Source: Apostichopus californicus (lineage: Eukaryota; Echinodermata; Holothuroidea; Aspidochirotida; Stichopodidae). From it: a stretch of DNA of 20,625 nt. Each line of letters begins with the position of its first letter. The stretch's first letter is position 1. Below the pieces are notes generated by a model. That model saw only the letters and a program-made list of their open reading frames with translations. It was not told the DNA's origin and made no database searches. Shown one piece after another: positions 1 through 10,700 of this stretch. A program made the translations under genes and the position numbers. The DNA lies in contig JAIPMN010019567.1 in NCBI GenBank assembly GCA_020650975.1, positions 1 through 20,625 on the forward strand. Direction: 5' to 3'.

Positions 1-2
1 AA

Positions 3-11
3 AATAATAAA

Positions 12-67
<56 letters not shown>
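3..67. repeat. (TAA)n microsatellite
   Basis: Near-perfect TAA trinucleotide repeat, about 20 units, starting at the window edge. Confidence 0.97.
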
Positions 68-70
<3 letters not shown>

Positions 71-732
71 GTAACAGTTAATCCCCTCCATGTCTGTACA
101 CTGACCTTTGGAAAGAGATTTACGTAATTATTGAGCCTTATATATATACTTACTGATAACAATTTAAAATGATAATGTAAACATTTAACTACAAAATATG
201 CAACAAAAAACGTATTTACGAGAACTACACAATTTGGAAATTATTATCAAATCTAAAGATCAACATTTGTCATTGCATGAAGTTCCATGAATATTATCGA
301 TCCACCGAGAAAAGAACTTCCTTAGAAATACAATATACTTGCATATCATCCTTTATCCCACATTTTGTCATGACATGTATTTCAAAATTAATTAGAAAAG
401 TTGCTTTAAAGTATACAGTATTGCATCACCTTAGATTTTCTCCGGTACTTCTTTTCAAACGTCAAATATTATGTTAATCGATGTTTGTTTGAACAAAATA
501 TGCTAGGAGGAAAATCTCGACCACGCAATGTTCAGATTTCAAGAAAGGTTTAATGCTTCTACCGATAGTAATTCCCTTCAAATGCGAAACTTTCCTGACT
601 GTCTAATACAAAACCATTTATCTACAAATGATTTTGAAGTGACGTCTTCCTCCACGAATTCAAGTTATCATAACTTTGGTGAAAAAGTAATATCCTTTCA
701 AAGGTTTACTTAAAGCAATCCTATTACCTGAT
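68..732. other. Non-coding stretch 3' of gene A
   Basis: No recognisable gene. Short open frames at 277-477 and 528-713 on the plus strand show no domain or motif. The stretch presumably includes the gene A 3' UTR, with a candidate ATTAAA at 549-554. Confidence 0.5.
549..554 (-). terminator. Candidate poly(A) signal (ATTAAA variant) for gene A
   Basis: The minus strand reads ATTAAA about 180 bases beyond the gene A stop. I saw no canonical AATAAA between the stop and this site. It is weak on its own. Confidence 0.25.
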
Positions 733-3208
733 CTATATCTCAGTAGTTTCATCGATAATATTGAAACTTAATGGGAATTTATTTTCGTTTGGCACGTGAT
801 CAGTGAACGCGCGATCATTTTCACACCGAGGACTTGTATACGATTGTGAGGGACTGATATTGTCATCATCTCTCTCGGTATTTTCAAAAAACGATTTCAG
901 AGCTTTTCGATCAACGTTCATTCTGGTATCAAAATCGTCAGAGAAAGTAGGTTGTAAGAGGGTCTCTTGAGCTGACACTGCGTTAAAGCTCCTCATATTT
1001 GTGATTTCGCATCTCTCGTTTAGATGATCTGTTTCATTGATATAATTCAACCAAGATTCGTGCTCTGACGACTTTCGAATCGACAGGTTTTGAAGGGTAA
1101 GAGTGGTACAAAAGAACAGAAATAGAAGTATAAAAAGTGTTGCAATGATGATGATTTGGTTATAATTGATAGGATCATTATCTCCACTGACAATTGTTTC
1201 GGCATCAGTAAAGGTTGTTGATGTTATGGAAGATGTTAAATCCGGACGGCTGGGGAGAGATTCCGTCGAAATGAGATGTGGTGGGTGTGTCATAGTAGTG
1301 CTTGCATCCGTTTTCAATGACGTTGATGAATCGTGCCGTCTAGAAGATTTCTCCAGAGTGGCGGATGAACTCATATTCTGCAAAGTTTTTAGGGTTACCA
1401 TGGCTGGCGTAGAACTCGGTGAAATTCGGTCACCTGTCCTCGCTGAATATGTCTTTGGACTATCCCCATTAGATGTTAAGGCCTTCGGTATGCCGGGAAA
1501 GGTAATCGTTGTCGTGTAGGAAGCCATTGCCGGTGAGCTGTTCAAAGAGACAGTCGAGGAGATACTAGAGCCAATTCGGTCATCGTATAAAGTGACGGGG
1601 TTTACTTTTATCGTCGATACCTTCAGGACTATTTTAACTCTGCATTCTTGAATGCTCTCATCAGGGATCTTGCAATTAACCCAACAATTGTTATTTGAGC
1701 TTTTCACCTGAAGGGACTGGACAGCTGAAATGAAACAATAATAACATAGCTTGGAATTGTTATTCATGTAGTTCAGATCCTTATCAAGAGTGGACAGGTG
1801 GATGACAGCATAAACATTGATTATTGTCTACTAGGAACGTTTGTCTGATCGTTATATCCGTCGCATTATGAGAGTAGGATATTATATGGTGTGTGGGGTG
1901 AGGTGGTGGGCCGGTGTTTTTTTTTTTCATTTTTAATGAAAAAAGAAACAAACATCATAAACATAAGATATTACTAAAAATATATCTACATATATGAAAC
2001 ATTTCTAAAAGACATACCACTTTTGGAACAATTACTTCTCATTGTTAGACCGTCTGAACACATCGCGGTGATATTGTCATCTAAATCAACCTCCACTGCG
2101 TAACGACGTCCATATCTGAATAACTGTATACAAGTTATGGCCAAAAAAAAGGGATTCCAAATTTCCAAAAATTGTCAGAATTAGTCAATTTAGTTTGTCA
2201 TATGAATTATGGAATTGAAATTAACCATTCTAAAGCATTAATACTTTGAAGTGCATTCAATGTTAAAAATACGCATTACACTATAGCTGTAAGGTGAGTG
2301 GATGTCATAAAGCCTAGGTAGTCATGTGAATGAAATGGAATCATGGACAGCATTTCATATCCTGAACAAAATAGTGAAGAGATGCATTGAGTGAACGTAC
2401 TTCAGAGTTCACCGGCTATTCCGGGATTTCATCGTAGTGAAGTTATGAGAAGACCATTGTTCATTTGAGACAGAATTTCTAATGAATGAGGTTAATTGGC
2501 AGTTTTGACACAAAGCAACATTACCAACATACGAAGTATTGGGGCAAAATCACATCAATGATCAATTATAATAAGCGGAAAATATTTGAGTACACGTTCA
2601 CACTTGTTAAACAAACAAAGCAACATAATTGTAGTTCTAACAAGTGCTACTTCAACTAAATACTAAATGAATATGCGTTAACGGTTTCGTAGCGTATGGA
2701 AAACGTACCAGGAAACTATATGAAACTATATGAAAATACTGCAATACCTCAATAAGCTACCAAGTCATAGTTTACCCAAACTTACCTTTTTAACTCCATT
2801 TCGATAAAGGGTCAGTTGACATGGTATTCCTATCTTGAGGTTAATACACGACTGCTCTACGTATGTATGTCCTGTCTTTGCATGATCATGAGTCTGGCAA
2901 ATACATGCATACATCCCTGTCAGGTCTATCGAAATATTAAAAATATGTAAGGAATTGCCAATTTTATCCTCTTGATAGACGTTTGAAACTGCGTATGATT
3001 CAAGTGTTCCTTGTTGCAACCATGAAGTGGTGTTTGTATGTAACCAAATCCCCGTGGCACAAGAACGAGGAATAACACAGTATAACGTAACGTTTGTGCT
3101 AAGTTCGCCATAAACAACTTCGTTGACATCAGGGCAAAAGCTTCCTACTTCTCCAGTCCACAAAAGTGTGTCAATCACAGTTAAGAAGAGAAACAACTTA
3201 AATTTCAT
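733..3208 (-). CDS. Gene A: Ig-domain/mucin-stalk single-pass membrane receptor (3 exons)
   Basis: Proposed exons in transcript order are 3208-2786, 2123-2018 and 1724-733, giving 506 aa. Intron 1 uses GTAAGT and ends at ATACAG (phase 0). Intron 2 uses GTATGT and ends at TTTCAG (phase 1). The start is the ATG at 3208; the open frame reaches further only through a GTG. Residues 1-24 form a hydrophobic signal peptide. Residues about 25-119 form a V-type Ig-like domain with C44, W55 and the strand-F pattern D95-x-G98-x-Y100-x-C102, plus extra cysteines and N-glycosylation sequons at N39, N59 and N91. Residues about 120-212 form a second Ig-like unit (C163, C173, C190, C194, C204). A Ser/Thr-rich stalk (about 213-362), one TM helix (about 367-387) and a tail of about 115 aa follow. 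Gene B downstream is a same-strand paralogue with identical phases. A cell-surface recognition or adhesion role, possibly immune, is inference; the family name is not known to me. Confidence 0.82.
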
Positions 3209-4949
3209 TTTAATAAAAGTTCGTTTCACAGTAGTTTTCTACAACGTTTTCTTCGACTGAAATATGTGGATTCCCAGCAACGATAATGGATTGTTTAATA
3301 CACGATATTCCTTAATAATCCTGCTTCAAACATTGCAGCCTAGTACATGTATAATTGCAATGGATTATGTATTGAGGTGAATTTAGTTTTATATTGACGA
3401 CATTGACTTTGAAGCCTTCAATGGGATGTAACCGTTTACTAAATGGATTATATATTCGATTACAGAAACAAGGGTATTAGAGAACTTCCTTGTATTAAAA
3501 TAATGAAGTTACTCCCTCACTTTTATTCAGCCGTTACTCGGATGATATGTTGATTGATACGCCTTGGTATTAATTAATTATAATTATAATTATAATTAAC
3601 TGAAGTGAAAGTCCATTGCTCTGTCTATATTTTATCTGGCATCCATTGCTGCTTGATTGTCTCAAATTCTGCTTCATATCCGATATTAAAAATAACCAAA
3701 ACATTATTTCTAAGTTTAACGTAGGCTTCTGAAAGATAATAAGCAACGATGATTACCATACAACCGTATATATAAAAAAAGATATTCAATTTCTAACATT
3801 TCTGTCACTAAATGACTCATGGTCTGTATTTAAAATAAAGCCATTGACTTGTCTATAGCTAAATCATTTCCAAATGTACTTCGAAATATGTTTTCGGTAG
3901 ACAAAAATTTGATCAATGCTATACACTGCACTATCTCTCTCTCATCTTTGGTAACTTCAAACGGTCAAGACATAAATGATCTTATATGTTAGTTACCTTC
4001 ACTAAAAGCAATAGTGGATGTTAATATGAAGTTAGCCCATAACTTTAAACAACACCATATTCAGCGTAAGAGTATGCTCAACGTTTGGAATGCTCTCTTT
4101 CAATGATAAAATATAGATGACATCGGTTTCCTCTTTGCAGGCTTACATGTTTAGTGTAAATCTTTACTTTATAGGAATTGTTTTAACACGATCAGTATTT
4201 ACATTTTTCTTTTTAATTCACATGAGTGACAGAGCACCCTTAAATGATAGTCATAACCAAGTATCTCGACAAGTTGCCAAGTCATTTAAGGTCATAATAG
4301 TCTTCTGTTTCTCCATTGAAAGTAATGATTCATCAGAGGAACTGACTTAATTTTCTGTGTTTTAAACTAAGTAATATATGAGCCTTAAGTGCTTAAAGGG
4401 CAATATCCATAAACTCGTAAGTGGTAAAGAAAGAAAAAACACGTGATATCATTACAGCGTTACTTAACGGTCTACGACATGTCATATCTTGAGTCACCCT
4501 TTAAATAATCTGTAATCACAAATTTCTTTTTAAGGATATAGTTGTGCTGTAAATTGAAACTGTTTGTGTTAATCATTGACCGAGGTTCACCTTCTTCCTT
4601 TATAATATTAACTTGCCAACAGTTTCTATTACATTCACGACGAACAATACTATTTCTTTATTATTAAGCCAAGGTGGAATATAATAGCTGTAGGCTTTCG
4701 AATCGCATTGTCATTTCTCGTTAGAAATATCTCAATTTGAACTTTGACAACTGAAAAGAAATGGATTGATTATAATGATCAGCTAGAAAGCAGTACTTTT
4801 AAGCCGCCAACAGGCAACATTTGCGTGGGAAAGAAACCAACTGGCTTATTAATAACACCTCACGCACTCTGGCTATCAAACCTTCAGTTTCAAATTTGGA
4901 AGGCCAATTACGAGGGTTTACAAATTCTCCTTTATCCAAAAAAACCCAG
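3209..4949. other. Intergenic: upstream of gene A, no recognised gene
   Basis: This must contain the gene A promoter and 5' UTR, but no convincing TATA or initiator can be fixed. A short (TTAAT/TATAAT)-rich tract lies at about 3570-3600. An acceptor-like TTTCCTCTTTGCAG ends at about 4140 and is followed by a short hydrophobic frame (to 4350) with no recognised relatives. I give it no gene call. Confidence 0.4.
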
Positions 4950-5055
4950 CTTACTTCAGCCGGCCAGGGATCGAGCCCACGCCCGGCCTCCCAGATGCTA
5001 GGTTACATTGCTTCAAATGCCACCCTCTTGATCCACTTTACCATAGCACCGATAC
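4950..5055 (-). mobile_element. tRNA-derived SINE-like unit
   Basis: Read on the minus strand there is an A-box-like TGGTAAAGTGGA at 5043-5032 and a B-box-like GGGCTCGATCCC at 4978-4967. Spacing of about 54 bases between them is compatible with an RNA polymerase III internal promoter in a tRNA-like head. Downstream on the same strand is GCTGGGTTTTTTTGG, resembling a SINE body start. The sequence does not fold as a clean tRNA (boxes deviate, no obvious anticodon arm), so a SINE relic fits better than a tRNA gene. The 3' limit of the element is uncertain and may extend to about 4790. Confidence 0.55.
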
Positions 5056-5136
5056 TATCGGTACTATCAACAACATAGTACGTAGTTATTTGATCATATA
5101 ATAACATTAACCTTAATATTACCTGTTTCTTATGAA

Positions 5137-5280
5137 AGTGTGTTGAATTATCAATCAGAAAAACCCAGATCTCTTCTAAAGAAAGTAAGCTTAATAAATT
5201 TGTTTATATAACTGTTTTGTGAGTGAACGCTCAGTTTCTTCCTGTGAACAGCCTTCTTGAAGATACACTTTCCAGGTTCT
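5137..5280. repeat. 144-bp tandem duplication, copy 1
   Basis: This begins AGTGTGTTGAATTATCAATC and ends TCCAGGTTCT. It is repeated immediately downstream with small indels and few substitutions. Confidence 0.92.
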
Positions 5281-5418
5281 AGTGTGTTGAATTATCAATC
5301 AGAAAACCCAGATCTCTTCTAAACAAAGTATGCTTAATAGGTTTGTTTCGATAACTGTGAGTGAACGCTCAGTTTCTTCTTGTGAACAGCCTTCTTGAAG
5401 ATACACTTTCCAGGTTCA
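5281..5418. repeat. 144-bp tandem duplication, copy 2 (about 138 bp)
   Basis: Direct head-to-tail copy of 5137-5280, differing by a few substitutions and a short deletion around 5351-5359. Confidence 0.92.
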
Positions 5419-5547
5419 ATTCTACCTCCTACAGTATGAGTCTTCCATTTCCTAAATGTATGGTGTGTGTTATCTGAAACCATATGAGATATTTATGCAA
5501 TATGGTACATAATATACTCCGCTGAGCATATTAGGCAATTATCTCAC

Positions 5548-5850
5548 CCGATACACACAGAGAACACAGTTCTTCCTGTAATTCTTCAAGTTTTGTACCG
5601 CAGTAAGAACTGAATCGTGCTATAAATCGGTAGCATGTGCTATTAGAATTACAGTAAGAACTGAGGATATGTGTTATTCCAACAAATCCAGTTGTTGGGA
5701 TTTATTTGGATTACACATATCCTCAGTTCTTACTGTAAACCTAATAGCACGTGCTACCGATTTATCAGATTTGTCAGCATGATACAGTATTTACTGTGAT
5801 ACAAAACCTTTAGATTTACAGTTAGTTACTGTAATCTCTGTGTGAATCGG
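5548..5850. mobile_element. Foldback / MITE-like inverted-repeat element
   Basis: The centre is a long near-perfect inverted repeat, with arms at about 5623-5683 and 5705-5764 around a short spacer. Both arms read inward through AAATCGGTAGCA and ACAGTAAGAACTGAGGATAT. Homology of the two halves continues outward with indels to CCGATACACACAGAGA on the left and the complement of CCGATTCACACAGAGA on the right, giving about 303 bp. There is no coding potential. No clean target-site duplication is evident, so the transposon superfamily is left open. Confidence 0.75.
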
Positions 5851-7170
5851 CTGATTCTCTGCACCTTCCGTTGAATATTCGTTGTTGCTATGTATAGTTT
5901 ATGGTAGACTATCCACACACAGCCCCCTCTCTCAGTTGTTATTGATTGGTAACAATCACTGAAGGATAAATATATATCAACTCGACTACACTTCAAGAGT
6001 TCAGACGCCTCTGAACTCTGAAATTGGACTACCCGTTACCTGCTGACTTCTAAGAAGCAAAAGAAACCGCCACACTTTGTCTGCACAAAAGACATTGATG
6101 GCAGATAATTATAGCAGAATGACGGAACAATAAGCTCGTTATTAGAATAACAGTTCTTAAAATAGTTCTATAATTTATGTTGTTATTTCTCTATTATTTT
6201 CATATTATTTTGTATTATTATTTTTATTTTTTGGTGGGGGAGGGGCTTCCAATCTTGGTTCATATCCATTTCGGGGAGGGGTTTAAGGGTAGGGTTTGCC
6301 AGTTCTTTATGAGAAATAACTGTTTGAGTAAGGGGACATATAGAACGATGCAAAATGGTGATATATCTTTAGCATCATGATTAACTAAACTTGTGTGCAA
6401 ACTAGGTAAAATTTATATTTTTTGGCATGTTTTCCTAACTGTAGGGCATATGGAAAGGATCTGAAGACTGGTGGTCGTAACGACAACCCCACCCTGCCCA
6501 CCCCTTGTTACCTTCGAACACATCTTTGAATATGTAAACTTTAAAGATGTCAGAAAGCGGTTTGCATTCATGACAACGTTAAATATCTTTTAATCTATCA
6601 CTCAAATTGTATTGTGCAACCGACCAGTTTCAAAATGCCTTTCCCGTTATTATGATCCACAGAATGAAGAGAAATGAAGATTCTTGAGACAATAATTCAT
6701 TAGCAATAATTATTCGTAATCTTTCTCTTAGTGGTGCAGAAATATAACAGAACTGCTTATTACAATGATCAAATTGCAGCTCAAAAGTAGCAATGACAAA
6801 AATGGAATTTCCGACTCATAATTGAAATCAATTTAAGCCAAGATAAGACAGTATTTGTCATTGTTGTCAATATTAATACTCTATATATAATTTCAGGTGT
6901 TTATGACGATGGATGACTTCGGTAAGTAATGAAGATAGTCATTGGCTTAAAGTAGTGCAACTTGTAGTATAGACTTTTTGCATTGTATTTTCCTGTGTCT
7001 CTCAGACTGCAGGCATGTGACGTCTCTGTTGTGTAGTTTATAAATGAAGGTTTCATCTTGAGCAACTCAAAACGTTAAGACATATTATTATGATTTCGTA
7101 GCAAAAACAAAATAGATTCAAGACTGTGGTGACAATTGTGTACATTAACCATGTTATATACATTTCTTAC
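5851..7170. other. Intergenic, no recognised gene
   Basis: Short hairpin GAGTTCAGACGCCTCTGAACTC near 5997-6018, T-rich tract near 6200-6230 and G-rich patches near 6230-6290. A 25-nt segment at 6897-6921 is bracketed by TTTCAG and GTAAGT but has no supporting frame around it. Confidence 0.4.
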
Positions 7171-7184
7171 AAAATTCAAAATTC

Positions 7185-7406
7185 TACAATTTATCTCCTA
7201 CCCTCTCCTCTTCACCTGTTGGTTCTTTCCTTTCTGTATCCCTTGTCTACTAATCCTCTTACACATATTCCTTTCATGTTCAACCTGCTCATTAACCTGT
7301 CTGTATTCTGTGCGTGTATTTGTCCCTTCTGTTACTGTTACTTGTCATTTAGCCTCTGAAGAATGCCATGCTAGGATCAAAACGTCAGGCACACTTACTT
7401 TTACAT
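7185..7406 (+). mobile_element. Retroelement 3' fragment with hammerhead-ribozyme-like core (Penelope/retrozyme type candidate)
   Basis: CTGAAGA (7356-7362) is followed by a possible short stem-loop and then AAAACGTC (7379-7386). GCCT directly before CTGAAGA pairs with AGGC directly after GTC, giving the stem I arrangement of a hammerhead ribozyme with a minimal stem III (ACGT). The expected GAAAC reads AAAAC, so it is probably inactive. The segment is flanked by direct repeats AAAATTCAAAATTC at 7171-7184 and 7407-7420, resembling a target-site duplication. Hammerhead motifs of this layout are known from Penelope-like elements and retrozymes. No reverse transcriptase residues are recognisable. 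Confidence 0.4.
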
Positions 7407-7547
7407 AAAATTCAAAATTCACCACTTTACCATTTTCAGGCTGACATTGTAATAATTTTAATGTAATCAAATTAAAAAGACTTGGGACCGGTAAACTACC
7501 AGTTCTAGAAGCTTACGTAATCCGTTCTTCCTATTCTTAGCTTCCTC

Positions 7548-7553
7548 TTTATT
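7548..7553 (-). terminator. Candidate poly(A) signal for gene B
   Basis: The minus strand reads AATAAA here, about 245 bases beyond the gene B stop codon. It is the canonical hexamer in a plausible place, but the hexamer is common in AT-rich DNA. Confidence 0.4.
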
Positions 7554-7751
7554 TGGTACTAATTCCACCAGTGCCACTCACACTTATTTACCGTCATCCT
7601 TGTATTACACTGAAAAAGGTGATGAAAAGGTAATCAATTGGGAAATTCTGAACAGTGGAAAACGTCCAATTTGCACCGGCGTTTACATGTGGATACCCAA
7701 ACCAACTAGGCTATGGACACTGATTTTACGACCAGAGCTTCTAAACTAGTA

Positions 7752-7770
7752 AGGAAGGTCGTTCCTTCCT
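7752..7770 (-). other. Small hairpin in gene B 3' UTR
   Basis: A perfect 7-bp stem (AGGAAGG/CCTTCCT) with a 5-base loop lies about 26 bases past the gene B stop. It would form a short hairpin in the mRNA. Its function is unknown, and such stems occur by chance. Confidence 0.3.
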
Positions 7771-7795
7771 GCGTCGAGCATATATACATTTGCTC

Positions 7796-10700
7796 CTAAC
7801 GTAAATCGTCGTAGACATGCAATTCGAGTGATTCCGTGTCCCTTTTGTTGAAATCAAAGCGTGACGATAGCGGCTCTTTCATGTGATCGGATTGAAGGCA
7901 TGCAGCTGGGCTTTGGCTACTGCTACTTTTCTCTTTGACTTTGCTAAAGTGACAGTTGCTCTGAACTAAATGATACAAATTTGATTGCCCTACATTAGAA
8001 TTGTCACAAGAGCCGTGTGCTTCATCATCATCGAAGAAAGAAGTCAAATGAGTGGAATCAACATTCATTCTGCTGTCAAAGTTATCAGACAAACTACGTA
8101 GACGAAATCGTCTTCCAGCTGTTTCTTCATTATTTGTTTCCTGACTGCTTCTCTCAAATCTGCGGAATAAGCTTATTGATTCATATATTGGGTTCAGCCA
8201 GCTCCCTTTTTCAAGTGACCCTCGCATTGACTTTTTCTTAAACACTTTACGCAATAACAAAAGTACTATGAAACACATTATTATTAGAAGTAGTGTCTGT
8301 ATGATGATGATGAGAACGAGGTGAGCATATGTAGTTGGCGGGGTACTAATAATTTTCGTCGACGTAGATTGAGATGAATTACAGCCATTACTTAAAGTGG
8401 TCTCACTCTGTAACTTCGTTGTGGTTGTGGAATGTCCATCATTCTTTACTTGTGTAGAGGCACTCAAATGTTCAGGAAAGGTTCCTGAAGTTGTAACAGA
8501 ACCCCAAGATGCTACAGTACGTACAGAGGAGGTGTGAAGTGATGTACCAGCCGTGGTGACATATCCCACTTCTGCGCTGGAAACGTTTGATTCATCAGGT
8601 CCCTCCATTGTTGTAGTTACCAGAGCGGTCGTTGTCGGTGGTGATGTGGGGGATTCTGAAGTTGTGTAACGCGTCATCGAATTTGCATCTTCTGTCGACA
8701 GTTTTGTGACATCTTCATCCTTTGAAGACGGCGGTAAGATAATTGAACTTGGTAGACTCCGGGGGTTTTCTTGCGTAGTAAAGATATATGAAACAGTGTC
8801 AGAGATACGATCGGTTGAGCTTCGAATTGTATTCATCTTATACTTATTGGTGAGTGAGGTATACAGCCATTCAGTAACGGTAAGAATATCCGTGACGATT
8901 GATGTCTCCTGAGGCGTCGTAGTATAATCACTCGAAATAATGTCATTACGTAAAGAGGTTTGGTCCAGCCTCTCTTCCACTACTTTCAAAACGACTTTTA
9001 TTCTGCATTGTTGATCGTCCTCATTGGTGAGCTTACAAATGATAAAACAGTTATTGTGTACGTTTGTCACCAAAAACGATCCAGAGTCGATATCTGAAGG
9101 AAGATAATAACAACATTTTACACACCTGGACTATAGATTAGATCCTTCATTTAGATAATCGAGAATCTAAGTAGGTAATAGCATACATGTTCTGTTTTCA
9201 CACCAGCTCTAAACACGTGTAACCGCATTGTAATGAAAGTAAGGTATTCTCTCCATATTAGTTAATGCGAAAAATGATATCGTCTTAACTTAAGACCGTG
9301 ATCACACTTACCGTCCTTGGAACAATTACTTTTCCTTTTCACCAAAAACGATCCAGAGTCGATATCTGAAGGAAGATAAAAACAACATTTGACACACCTG
9401 GACTATAGATTACATCCTTCATTTAGATAATCGAGTAAGGAAATCTAAGTAGATATAAGCATACATGTTCTGTTTTCACACCAGGTCTAAGACGTGTAAC
9501 CGCATTATAATGATAGTAAGGTATTCTCTCCTTATTAGTTAATGCGAAAAATGGTTTCGTCTTTACTGAAGACCGTGATCACACTTACCGTCCATGGAAC
9601 AATTACTTCTCCTATTAAGACCCTCTGCACATCTCGCAGTAATGATGTCATTAATGTGAACTTCTGATCGTTGTCCGGAAGTCAATATCTTTGAAAGTAA
9701 CCACAAAATTAGAATATGTTTCAAAAGTTTCGACTGGTTATTTTATATATTACTCAAAATTGTGTTATGGTAAATTAAACACTAGTACCGAGTAAATGAC
9801 GACAGGTTTGAGGTGTATCGATGAGCCATCATGCACGTTTAGTGTCTCGTGTTTAACACGAATTTACAGACGATTTCGTTTTTCATAAGCTCAATATCCC
9901 ATTGGCAAGTGATGTACAATACATTGACCACAAATTGCTGTTATGAAGAACCCACAAGCAAATACAAAAACATAGATTAGGATTTTTACTTGAATTAACC
10001 TAATAAGTTAAAACGTTACTGCCCAGGAATAACCAGATGTGTCTAGCTGTTACTCACTCAAAATGGCTACAATAACAATACAAATGAGCACGTTGTTGTT
10101 AATTCAATAAACTTAGCTCGAGAATACTAACTGTAGTGAAATTGGTAAAAAGTATATTTATAGCATGCTGTATTTGCTATTGCATTTGCAGATTATTTAG
10201 AATAAATTATGTGTAAATAGGAATTAGTTATGGGATATTAGTAGGACGCTTGCTTGTTTGAAATATTATGAAGTAACGAGGTCGTGGGAATAACAATTAC
10301 TGTGAGTATATCAACACTAATCTGCTTCAATGTAAATCACATTGGACACACATTGCTGTTAATATGAAGAATCCACAAGCAAAGAAGATTATAATGCTCG
10401 CTTGCGTGATCATATAACGTTACTAAACAGGAATAATCAGATGTGCCTACTTTAACTTTGAGGTAGCTCAATGTAAAATTATTTCGAAAAGGTCTATCCG
10501 ACGTTTTACTCTTGAATTTTTCAATTAAAACATGAATTTCCTGTGACAGTCAATAAAATAAGCTTATTAACCTTGGAGAAGTGCAGAAACCCGATTTTAA
10601 CATCAACTGTCCTTGCTTCAAATATATCATAAACAATGTGGGTGTGATTTCTCAAAGTTCTGTGTTTTTTAACGATGATCGTGACGACATATAAAACAGC

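Noticed and set aside
1166..1519. Plus-strand frame of 117 codons
   Set aside because: It is antisense to the Ser/Thr-rich stalk of gene A; the same holds for 8017-8241 and 8706-8912 against gene B.
1725..1767. Separate gene start at the ATG at 1767
   Set aside because: This lies in intron 2. The TTTCAG acceptor at 1730-1725 and homology to gene B place the exon start at 1724.
3209..3229. Longer N-terminus for gene A starting at 3229
   Set aside because: It would begin with GTG. The first ATG is at 3208 and starts a good signal peptide.
4117..4350. Hydrophobic plus-strand frame after a good acceptor-like tract
   Set aside because: The ATG precedes the acceptor, no donor or partner exon is evident, and hydrophobic frames are common in T-rich DNA.
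4960..5050. Functional tRNA gene
   Set aside because: The A and B boxes deviate and no clean cloverleaf or anticodon arm is visible.
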